Of a stretch of 64,000 nt of DNA, positions 39,569-47,716 are shown in pieces (within the stretch, counting starts at the first letter, position 1; the number at the start of each line of letters is the position of its first letter). This DNA comes from Limnobaculum zhutongyuii (GTDB taxonomy: Bacteria; Pseudomonadota; Gammaproteobacteria; Enterobacterales; Enterobacteriaceae). The stretch spans positions 2,480,001-2,544,000 of the forward strand of contig NZ_CP034752.1 of NCBI RefSeq assembly GCF_004295645.1, given 5' to 3'. The translations under genes were made by a program, and so were the position numbers. The notes under the pieces were generated by a model that saw only the letters and a list, made by a program, of their open reading frames with translations, was not told where the DNA came from and did no database searches.

Positions 39569-41863
39569 ATGCAAGACATTCGCTTACATAAGTTTCCTAT
39601 ACGTATTTTGTTAGTACACAACGTGACTGATAATTCTACCGCTGTTGGTCGTGCTATTAGCGAACTCACCTGCGAATTACAACAATGCGATGCTGAAGTT
39701 ATAGCCGCGCATCAGGTAGAAGATGCCTGTTCGATCATTGACTCAAATCCCACCATTCAATGCTTACTGTTAAACTGGGATTTTGATAATGATCCTGAGC
39801 ATCAATCACCAACAGTTATTCTGGATACCTTACGTCGCCGCAATGATTCAATGCCGGTATTTTTGTTAGCTAACCGAACCAGCGCCACACAAATCTCTAT
39901 TGATGCAATGCAGAAAGCCGACGATTTTATTTGGCTACTGGAAGATACAGCCTCTTTTATCAGTGGTCGGATAATTGCCGCCGCCGAACGTTACCGTCAG
40001 GATGCATTACCACCAATGTTTAAAGCCTTGGTTGAATTCTCTAAAGTTTATGAATATTCATGGCATACTCCAGGCCATACTGGCGGTACAGCCTTCCTAA
40101 AATCACCGGTAGGACAAGCTTTTTTCAACTTCTTTGGCGAGGAATTATTCCGTTCCGACCTCTCCATATCCGTAGGGGAGTTGGGTTCACTTCTGGATCA
40201 CTCAGGCCCTATTGGTGAAAGTGAACACTACGCCGCACGAGTATTTGGCGCTCATCGCTCCTATCATGTTACTAACGGTTCATCTACCTCTAACCGGGTG
40301 ATCCTGATGTCCAGTGTGACGCGCAATCAAATCGCACTATGCGACCGTAACTGTCATAAATCCGTGGAACATGCCATGACCATGTCGGGCGCTATTCCCA
40401 CTTATATGATGCCATCGCGCAACTACTATGGAATTATTGGCCCTATTAAACCTGAACATCTGACAACTAAAGCTATCAAAAAGTCGATTGCTGATAACCC
40501 TCTGGTTACCAAAGATATTGATGCTACGCCAGTGCACGCCATTATCACCAACTCCACTTATGATGGGTTGTGTTATAACGTCAAACGTGTAGAGGAGCTA
40601 TTAGGCCAAAGCGTGGATCGTCTGCATTTTGATGAAGCCTGGTATGGCTATGCTCGTTTCAATCCTATTTATCAGGATCGTCATGCTATGCATGGCGACC
40701 CTAAGGATCACGATGCAAAAGGCCCTACCGTTTTTGCCACTCAGTCAACTCATAAACTACTGGCGGCCTTCTCTCAAGCCTCGCTGATCCATGTCCGTAA
40801 TGGCAGAAATCCTATTGAGCACACCCGCTTCAATGAAGCTTTCATGATGCACGCCTCAACATCACCGTTCTATCCAATCATTGCTTCCAATGATGTCAGC
40901 GCGGCCATGATGGATGGTACCAGTGGTAAAAGTCTGACTACCGATGCCATTAGTGAAGCCGTCTCCTTTCGTCAAATGATGGCAAGAATGCATGCTGAAT
41001 TTGCAGCAGATAAACAATGGTTCTTTAACTGTTGGCAGCCGGATACCACACACATTGGGAAGAATAAAACCGTTCCTTTCTATCAGGTTCCTCAGGATGA
41101 GCTGATTAGTAATCCGCAACACTGGGTGCTTCACCCTAACGCTGCATGGCACGGGTTTGGTGATATAGAAGACAATTATTGTATGCTCGATCCAATTAAA
41201 GTATCGGTGGTTACACCGGGCATGCAGATTGATGGAACACTAATGCCATCCGGTATTCCAGCAAGTATCGTCACAGCTTATCTCGATCGTCAGGGTATTG
41301 TGGTTGAAAAAACCACCGACTTTACCATCCTGTTCCTGTTCTCTATTGGTATCACTAAAGGAAAATGGGGCACATTGGCCAATACGCTATTGGATTTTAA
41401 ACGGGATTATGATGCTAATGCGCCGTTGGAACATGTATTACCGGCTCTGATGGAGAGCAACCGGGAACGCTATGCCGGTATGGGGTTACGGGATCTGTCT
41501 GATACGATGTTTGCCGCGATGAAAGAGCTAAAAACCACCGCCGCCATGTCCGCCGGTTTCTCCGAATTACCTATACCAGACTTCAGCCCAGTGGAAGCCT
41601 ACGAGCAACTGGTACGTAATCAAATAGAAAGTCTACCGTTAAATAAAATGGCAGGAAGAACCGTGGCAACAGGCGTTGTTCCCTATCCGCCGGGAATTCC
41701 TTTACTGATGCCGGGGGAAAATGCCGGTCCTGCTGATGGCCCACTACTGGGTTATCTCAAAGCGCTGGAAGCTTTTGACAAACGCTTCCCGGGATTTACT
41801 CACGACACCCATGGCGTTGAAGTGGTCAATGGTGAATATCAAGTCCTGTGTGTTAAAAAATAG
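39569..41863 (+). CDS. adiA: Biodegradative arginine decarboxylase, AdiA-like
   Basis: A 764-residue PLP-dependent fold type I decarboxylase with an N-terminal wing domain (1-145), the catalytic core and a C-terminal domain. The PLP lysine is Lys396 in FATQSTHKLLAAFSQ; other signatures are SWHTPGHTGGTAF, HVTNGSSTSNR, DRNCHKSVEHAM and LHFDEAWYGYARFNPIY. Throughout it tracks AdiA more than CadA or SpeF; the end FPGFTHDTHGVEVVNGEYQVLCVKK matches AdiA. It consumes protons by turning arginine to agmatine, giving acid resistance with AdiC. No AdiY-type AraC regulator is adjacent. A terminator follows. Confidence 0.9.
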   Translation: MQDIRLHKFPIRILLVHNVTDNSTAVGRAISELTCELQQCDAEVIAAHQVEDACSIIDSNPTIQCLLLNWDFDNDPEHQSPTVILDTLRRRNDSMPVFLLANRTSATQISIDAMQKADDFIWLLEDTASFISGRIIAAAERYRQDALPPMFKALVEFSKVYEYSWHTPGHTGGTAFLKSPVGQAFFNFFGEELFRSDLSISVGELGSLLDHSGPIGESEHYAARVFGAHRSYHVTNGSSTSNRVILMSSVTRNQIALCDRNCHKSVEHAMTMSGAIPTYMMPSRNYYGIIGPIKPEHLTTKAIKKSIADNPLVTKDIDATPVHAIITNSTYDGLCYNVKRVEELLGQSVDRLHFDEAWYGYARFNPIYQDRHAMHGDPKDHDAKGPTVFATQSTHKLLAAFSQASLIHVRNGRNPIEHTRFNEAFMMHASTSPFYPIIASNDVSAAMMDGTSGKSLTTDAISEAVSFRQMMARMHAEFAADKQWFFNCWQPDTTHIGKNKTVPFYQVPQDELISNPQHWVLHPNAAWHGFGDIEDNYCMLDPIKVSVVTPGMQIDGTLMPSGIPASIVTAYLDRQGIVVEKTTDFTILFLFSIGITKGKWGTLANTLLDFKRDYDANAPLEHVLPALMESNRERYAGMGLRDLSDTMFAAMKELKTTAAMSAGFSELPIPDFSPVEAYEQLVRNQIESLPLNKMAGRTVATGVVPYPPGIPLLMPGENAGPADGPLLGYLKALEAFDKRFPGFTHDTHGVEVVNGEYQVLCVKK

Positions 41864-41884
41864 TGTTGTAATATGAATTGGCTG

Positions 41885-41914
41885 AAAACCGGAAAAGTAA
41901 TTTTCCGGTTTTTT
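41885..41914 (+). terminator. Rho-independent terminator of adiA
   Basis: AAAACCGGAAAA (41885-41896) pairs with TTTTCCGGTTTT (41901-41912) around GTAA, followed by more T residues, 22 bases after the stop. Confidence 0.92.
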
Positions 41915-42005
41915 ATATAACAAATCCATTCCATTGGTTTACAAAACCACCAATAGCAGACCATTATTTGTACTCATCTGATGACAGCAAATGTGGAGCC
42001 TGTAT

Positions 42006-42923
42006 ATGACTCGTCTCACCGCAAAAGATTTTCCCCCCGCACTGCTCGAGTATTTTGATTTCTATGTACATGGCCGCATAAGCAAGCGTGAATTTCTCGA
42101 TCTGGCAACCAAGATGGTGGTCGGTGGAGTATCGGCAGCGGCACTTGGCTCATTACTGATGCCCGACTATAGCTATGCGCAACAGGTAGAGTTTACCGAC
42201 CCTGAAATTATCGCTGAATATATCCAATATCCATCACCCTTGGGACATGGTAGCGTTCGGGGTTATTTCGTCCGCCCGGTGAAAGCCAGCGGTAAAGTAC
42301 CCGGTGTGGTAGTGGTGCACGAAAACCGTGGACTAAACCCCTATATTGAAGATGTAGCACGACGTTTGGCAAAAGCAGGCTTTGTCGCTCTGGCTCCGGA
42401 TGGACTCAGTTCGGTTGGCGGTTACCCGGGAAACGATGATAAAGGGCGCGAACTACAACAGCAGATCGATCCGACTAAATTAATGAATGACTTTTTCGCT
42501 GCCATTGAGTTTTTAATGCATCACGCTACAACCACCGGCAAAGTAGGCATTACCGGTTTTTGCTACGGTGGCGGAGTCGCTAATGCCGCCGCAGTAGCCT
42601 ACCTGGAACTGAGTGCTGCCGTGCCCTTCTATGGTCGTCAAGCCAAAACCGAAGATGTACCACACATCAAAGCACCAATACTGCTGCATTACGCCGGGCT
42701 AGACTCACGCATTAATGAAGGCTGGCCCGCTTATGAGGCCGCACTGAAAGCCAATCATAAAACTTATCAAGCCTATATTTACCCCGGCGTGAATCATGGA
42801 TTTCACAATGATTCCACACCGCGCTATGACAAAGAAGCAGCAGAACTTGCCTGGGACAGAACGCTGGCCTGGTTCAGGAAATATTTAATATCTACGGATA
42901 GCACTAAAAACCACCAATCATAA
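42006..42923 (+). CDS. Dienelactone hydrolase family protein (YghX-like)
   Basis: A 305-residue alpha/beta hydrolase close to E. coli YghX (start MTRLTAKDFPPALLEYFDFY). The nucleophile is Cys in GFCYGGGVANAA; other DLH features are VVVVHENRGLNPYIEDVARRLA, PDGLSSVGGYPGNDDKGREL and the catalytic His in GVNHGFHND. Residues 20-50 (GRISKREFLDLATK plus a hydrophobic stretch VVGGVSAAALGSLL) resemble a Tat signal in which the first Arg is Lys. The substrate is unknown. GGAG lies seven bases before the ATG at 42006. Confidence 0.85.
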   Translation: MTRLTAKDFPPALLEYFDFYVHGRISKREFLDLATKMVVGGVSAAALGSLLMPDYSYAQQVEFTDPEIIAEYIQYPSPLGHGSVRGYFVRPVKASGKVPGVVVVHENRGLNPYIEDVARRLAKAGFVALAPDGLSSVGGYPGNDDKGRELQQQIDPTKLMNDFFAAIEFLMHHATTTGKVGITGFCYGGGVANAAAVAYLELSAAVPFYGRQAKTEDVPHIKAPILLHYAGLDSRINEGWPAYEAALKANHKTYQAYIYPGVNHGFHNDSTPRYDKEAAELAWDRTLAWFRKYLISTDSTKNHQS

Positions 42924-43070
42924 AATCAATGGCGGCTTTAATCTCATCGCGATAATGCTGGGCCTGACACACTTGGTCACCCAGCATACTTTGACGTACA
43001 ACAGGCAAAGCCTGTTTGAACAGCGCTCGCGCTGGCCCGAAGGGTGAAACACTGCAGAGTGTTTTATAAC

Positions 43071-43180
43071 TGCCCGTAGCCCGGTCAAGCTCAACGCACT
43101 CCGACCTCAAGTACAAACGGTCTTCCGGTCGAGCACAAACCCAATATAAGCACCTCTGATTTTACGACCGGAATATCCAT
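43071..43180 (-). repeat. Dispersed structured repeat, copy C
   Basis: Third copy, reverse orientation. On the minus strand it starts GATATTCCGGTCG, whose stem partner is CGACCGGAA: copy A has TTCCGGCCG/CGGCCGGAA, so both arms changed together. GACCGTTTGTACTTGAGG and GGAGTGCGTTGAGC follow. Beyond about 43071 the sequence differs, but a hairpin AACACT-CTGC-AGTGTT sits where A and B have their last hairpins. It lies between convergent yghX-like and cysH genes. Confidence 0.75.
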
Positions 43181-43215
43181 CAATATCTATTAATCGGGTT
43201 TTTCATCATCAAATA

Positions 43216-43950
43216 TCACCCCTCATGCAACCCGCACTCCCGCTTCAAACCAAAAAACCGCGTTTCCTCTTCGCTCATGCCGGGTTCCCATTTACGGGTA
43301 GTGTGGGTATCCCCCACCGATAAATAACCTTGTTCCCATAAAGGATGATAATTCAGGCCATTATCCGTCAGATATTGATAAATTTGCCGGTTATCCCAAT
43401 CGATAATCGGTAGAAATTTAAACACACCTCGCTGAATGGCGAGCACAGGTAATTGCGCCCGGGAACTCGACTGCTCACGACGTAAACCGGCAAACCAGGT
43501 TTGTGCCTGCAACTCAGCCAAAGCCCGGTTCATTGGCTCAACTTTATTCAACTGATTATAACGCTCAATACCTTCAACGCCCTGTTCCCACAACTTGCCA
43601 TAGCGACTTTCTTGCCAGACGGGAGAGTAAGGAGCACGATAAACCTGCAGATTAAGATTAAGCTGCTCCGTCAGGCTATCGATAAACTGGTAGGTTTCAG
43701 GAAACAGATAACCGGTATCCGTCAAAATTACCGGTATATCTGGCTGCTGACGCGTAACCAAATGAAGACAAACTGCCGCCTGAATCCCAAAGCTGGAAGA
43801 GAGCACTTTGTTTTCTGGCAAGTTCTCCAACGCCCAGGTAACACGCCGTGCAGCAGATAACGACTCTAACTGACGGTTAATCTCCGCCAGTTCAGTTTTC
43901 TGTTCTTCCGTCGTTAGCTGGTTTAACCGGACTAAATTCAGGTGCGACAT
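43216..43950 (-). CDS. cysH: PAPS reductase
   Basis: A 244-residue cytoplasmic enzyme that reduces PAPS to sulfite and PAP with thioredoxin or glutaredoxin. The nucleotide-binding segment is LSSSFGIQAAVCLHL and the catalytic Cys is near the C-terminus in KRECGLHEG. There is no CC...CXXC iron-sulfur pattern, so it uses PAPS rather than APS. It starts ten bases after cysI and is last in cysJIH. Confidence 0.96.
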   Translation of the reverse strand: MSHLNLVRLNQLTTEEQKTELAEINRQLESLSAARRVTWALENLPENKVLSSSFGIQAAVCLHLVTRQQPDIPVILTDTGYLFPETYQFIDSLTEQLNLNLQVYRAPYSPVWQESRYGKLWEQGVEGIERYNQLNKVEPMNRALAELQAQTWFAGLRREQSSSRAQLPVLAIQRGVFKFLPIIDWDNRQIYQYLTDNGLNYHPLWEQGYLSVGDTHTTRKWEPGMSEEETRFFGLKRECGLHEG

Positions 43951-43959
43951 AATGTCTCC

Positions 43960-45657
43960 TTAATCGTAAAAGTCACGAGCTGAGTCAACTACCGGCTTAA
44001 TAATTCCGGCGCGGATAACATAATCGCCAAACCCTTCCTGCTCCTGACGATCGCTGGCCCAACGGCCAATCAAACTATCCAGCTCAGACAGTATTTGTGC
44101 TGAGGTAATATTTTCACGATACATACGAGGAATACGCGTACCTTCTCGATTGCCGCCAATATGCAGGTTATAGCGATCCGGCGCTTTACCTACTAATCCG
44201 ACTTCAGCCAGCATCGCCCGTCCACAACCGTTAGGGCAACCGGTTACTCGCAAAATAATATGTTCGTCAGGCAATTGATGTTTTTCCATCACCTGCTCTA
44301 CCTGAGTAATAAAATCAGGTAAGAAACGTTCTGCTTCGGCCATCGCCAGTGGACAGGTAGGGAACGATACGCAGGCCATGGAGTTCTTACGCTGCTCTGA
44401 CACCCCATCATTAATTAACCCATGCTGACGAGCCAGTTTCTCTATCTTAGCTTTATCGTTAGCGGCAACCCCCGCCACAATCAGATTTTGATTAGCGGTC
44501 AGACGAAAATCCCCTTTATGAATTTTGGCGATTTCAGCCATACCGGTTTTTAATGGTTTACCGGGGTAATCCAGCAGGCGACCATTCTCGATAAACAACG
44601 TTAAGTGCCATTGTTTATCAATGCCCTCTACCCAACCAATGCGATCGCCACGGCGAGTAAAGTGATAAGGAACAACAGGAGCAAAACTCACCCCAGCCCG
44701 TTTTTCTACTTCTTGCTTAAAGGCGTCAACGCCAACTCGCTCCAGCGTATATTTGGTCTTGGCATTTTTACGTTCGGAACGGTTACCCCAATCGCGTTGG
44801 GTAGTTACTACCGCTTCCGCAATCGCCAGCGTATGTTCTAACGGAATATAACCAAACTCAGAAGCCTTACGGGGATAAGTCAGCTTATCCCCGTGGGTCA
44901 TCGCCAGACCACCGCCCACCAGCACGTTAAAACCAACCAGTTGACCATTTTCACCAATGGCAACAAAGTTAAGATCGTTGGCGTGCAGATCCACATCGTT
45001 ATCCGGTGGGATCACCACGCTGGTTTTAAATTTACGCGGCAAATAGGTCGCACCAAGAATGGGTTCTACGTCGGTAGTTTCTAGCTTTTCTCCATCCAGC
45101 CAAATTTCAGCATAGGCGCGAGTTTTTGGCAGTAAGTGTTCCGAAATTTTCTTCGCCCACTCATATGCCTGCTGATGCAGTTCTGACTCAACAGGATTAG
45201 AAGTACATAACACATTACGGTTTACATCACCGGCAGTGGCAATAGAGTCCATCCCTAAGCGGTGCAGCAGTTGATGCATCGGCTTAATATCGTTTTTTAA
45301 TACACCGTGAAACTGAAAAGTCTGGCGAGTTGTCAGGCGGATGCTGCCGTATAGCGTATCCTCAGCGGCAAAACGATCGATCCCCAACCACTGTTGAGGG
45401 GTGATAATCCCACCGGGCAAACGACAGCGCAACATCACGTTTAGCAGTGGTTCCAGCTTCTGCTCCGCCCTCTCGGCTCGTAAATCACGATCGTCTTGCT
45501 GATACATACCGTGAAAACGGATCAGCTGAAAGTTGTCACCACGAAATCCGCCGGTGAGGCCATCTTTCAAATCATCGGCAATGGTTCCACGCAGAAAGTT
45601 ACTCTCACGTTTTAGCCGTTCGTTGTCAGACAGTTTAATCTCTGAATCATTGCTCAT
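43960..45657 (-). CDS. cysI: Sulfite reductase hemoprotein subunit
   Basis: A 565-residue subunit carrying siroheme and [4Fe-4S], which reduces sulfite to sulfide with six electrons. The cofactor-bridging cysteines are in CVSFPTCPLA (about 430) and TGCPNGCGRAM (about 475). LRCRLPGGIITPQQW and SIRLTTRQTFQFHG are conserved sulfite reductase motifs. Its start overlaps the cysJ stop by one base. Confidence 0.97.
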   Translation of the reverse strand: MSNDSEIKLSDNERLKRESNFLRGTIADDLKDGLTGGFRGDNFQLIRFHGMYQQDDRDLRAERAEQKLEPLLNVMLRCRLPGGIITPQQWLGIDRFAAEDTLYGSIRLTTRQTFQFHGVLKNDIKPMHQLLHRLGMDSIATAGDVNRNVLCTSNPVESELHQQAYEWAKKISEHLLPKTRAYAEIWLDGEKLETTDVEPILGATYLPRKFKTSVVIPPDNDVDLHANDLNFVAIGENGQLVGFNVLVGGGLAMTHGDKLTYPRKASEFGYIPLEHTLAIAEAVVTTQRDWGNRSERKNAKTKYTLERVGVDAFKQEVEKRAGVSFAPVVPYHFTRRGDRIGWVEGIDKQWHLTLFIENGRLLDYPGKPLKTGMAEIAKIHKGDFRLTANQNLIVAGVAANDKAKIEKLARQHGLINDGVSEQRKNSMACVSFPTCPLAMAEAERFLPDFITQVEQVMEKHQLPDEHIILRVTGCPNGCGRAMLAEVGLVGKAPDRYNLHIGGNREGTRIPRMYRENITSAQILSELDSLIGRWASDRQEQEGFGDYVIRAGIIKPVVDSARDFYD

Positions 45658-47462
45658 TAGTAAACATCTCGCTGATAGCGTTTATCGATACGCAGTTCGC
45701 TTAAAAATTCGTCGGCCTGCTCAGGGTCCATAGCCCCGAGCGTTGACACAACGTCCAGTAATGCACGTTCCACATCTTTTGCCATATGGTTTGCATCACC
45801 GCAGACGTAAAGATGGGCGCCATCCTGAATCCATTGCCACAGTTCGCTACCGTTTTCCCGCAGCTTATCCTGTACATACACTTTATGTTGTTGATCTCTC
45901 GACCAGGCCAAATCGATACGGTTTAGCAGGCCACTTTTCACATAGCCTTGCCACTCCACCTGATAGAGAAAATCAGAAGTAAAATGAGGGTTACCAAAAA
46001 ACAACCAGTTCTTACCTTCCGCTCCGGTTGCTTCACGCTGCTGCATAAACGCGCGGAACGGTGCAATACCGGTTCCCGGCCCAATCATAATCACCGGAGT
46101 AGAAGGATCGTCCGGCAGTCTGAAGTTATCGTTGTGTTCAATAAATACCGCAATATCGTCCTCTTCTTCCAGACGATCCGCCAGATAGCCGGATGCGCCT
46201 CCGGTACGAGGATTTCCATCCACGTTATAGCGCACTACACCAACGGTCAGATGCGCTTCACTCCCCACTTCCTCTTGCGATGAGGCAATAGAATAGAGGC
46301 GCGGTGTGATAGGACGCAGCATAGTTAACAGGGTCTGCGCCTCCATAGGTGAAGGTGCATGGCGCACCATATCCACAATTGGCGTGTTATGAGCATATTC
46401 CTGTAACCGGGCTTTATCCGTCAGCAACTCTACCAGACGCGCATCGCCGCTGTGATTGGCATAAAACTCCACGATTGCGCTGGTATTTTGTGTCAGCTCA
46501 TAGTGATATTTAAGTGCATCCCGCAGTGGTTGCGGCTTGCCGTGAACCTCAACCTGTGTGTCACCCGCAATACCCAATTCCGACAGCAAAGTTTCAATCA
46601 ATGCAGCATCATTTTGAAACCAGACACCTAATGCATCCCCCGGCTGATAGCTTAGCCCTGAGTCACCTAAATCGATTTCTATATGACGGACATCGCGATC
46701 GGAGCTGCGTGAAGTAATTTTCTGGTTAACGGATAACGACGCGATTAACGGTTGCTCTTTAGTATATTTACTATGACTTTCACTGATGCCTTGTGTATGG
46801 GTTGCAGATGATGGCAACGATGCAGGAATCTCAGCCTTCAGACGTTCCACAATTTGATGCCGCCATTGCTCAGCCAGCGACTGATAATCAACATCCGCAT
46901 CTACTCGCGCCAGTAACCGTTTAGCGCCCAGCTCTTCCAGACGATGGTCAAAATCTTTACCGGTCTGGCAGAAATTTTCATAGGAGGTATCTCCCAGACC
47001 AAAAACTGCAAACTGCGTCTGATTCAATGCCGGTACTTTTTTAGAAAACAGATATTTATACAGCGCAATCGCCTCTTCCGGCGCATAGCCTTCCCCCTGA
47101 GTAGAGGCCACTACGATAAGCTGCCGTTCTTGATCGATTTGCTTAAACTTATACTCACCCGCATTCACTAAAGTTGCTGATAACCCGGCATGGCTAAGAT
47201 CGTCACGCAGTTGAGTGGCCAGCCTGCGTGCATTACCGGTCTGTGAGACGGATAAAATGGTTACCGGCCGTGCAGTAACAGCAGAAGTTGATGACGGAAT
47301 GGCGGCAGCAAGCGTATTGCTATCCTTATCGGTTAATCCCCATAAATAGCCTGATACCCAGGCAAGCTGTACCGGCGTTAAGCCGGAAGTAGCGGTCTTC
47401 AACCGTTCTAATTGTTCCTGTGACAACGGTAAAACCGGGACAGGTAAAGCCTTATCTGACAT
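45657..47462 (-). CDS. cysJ: Sulfite reductase flavoprotein subunit
   Basis: A 601-residue flavoprotein that passes electrons from NADPH to CysI. Flavodoxin-like FMN domain at about 65-205 (SQTGNARRLATQL, STQGEGYAPEEA), connecting and FAD domain at about 225-450 (PRLYSIASS, GGASGYLADRLEE), NADPH domain at 450-601 (MIGPGTGIAPFRAFMQQRE, YVCGDANHMAKDV, ending KRYQRDVY). It is the first gene of cysJIH; a 254-base gap upstream should hold a CysB-dependent promoter. Confidence 0.97.
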   Translation of the reverse strand: MSDKALPVPVLPLSQEQLERLKTATSGLTPVQLAWVSGYLWGLTDKDSNTLAAAIPSSTSAVTARPVTILSVSQTGNARRLATQLRDDLSHAGLSATLVNAGEYKFKQIDQERQLIVVASTQGEGYAPEEAIALYKYLFSKKVPALNQTQFAVFGLGDTSYENFCQTGKDFDHRLEELGAKRLLARVDADVDYQSLAEQWRHQIVERLKAEIPASLPSSATHTQGISESHSKYTKEQPLIASLSVNQKITSRSSDRDVRHIEIDLGDSGLSYQPGDALGVWFQNDAALIETLLSELGIAGDTQVEVHGKPQPLRDALKYHYELTQNTSAIVEFYANHSGDARLVELLTDKARLQEYAHNTPIVDMVRHAPSPMEAQTLLTMLRPITPRLYSIASSQEEVGSEAHLTVGVVRYNVDGNPRTGGASGYLADRLEEEDDIAVFIEHNDNFRLPDDPSTPVIMIGPGTGIAPFRAFMQQREATGAEGKNWLFFGNPHFTSDFLYQVEWQGYVKSGLLNRIDLAWSRDQQHKVYVQDKLRENGSELWQWIQDGAHLYVCGDANHMAKDVERALLDVVSTLGAMDPEQADEFLSELRIDKRYQRDVY

Positions 47463-47654
47463 GGGTATGCGGATCCTTTAGAATTATTCTGTCTAAGAGT
47501 ATCCCGCTGGTTTCATTAGATTAAAGAATGGATAGACATAACAAATAATAAAAAGGCATATGGGGTAAGCCACGCCACTGGATATCTGAATCCAATGGGT
47601 CTATTGCTTGCCCCGATGGAATGTATGGAGTTATCGACCAACAACAATTTTCAA

Positions 47655-47680
47655 TAAAAAACGGGAGAATCATTCTCCCG
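47655..47680 (-). terminator. Terminator of the autotransporter gene
   Basis: CGGGAGAAT (47662-47670) and ATTCTCCCG (47672-47680) form a 9-bp inverted repeat. On the minus strand it is followed by a T-run (47655-47661), 37 bases after the stop codon. Confidence 0.85.
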
Positions 47681-47716
47681 CTTTCTGTTTTCTTTACTTA
47701 GCGATATTTAGCATTA

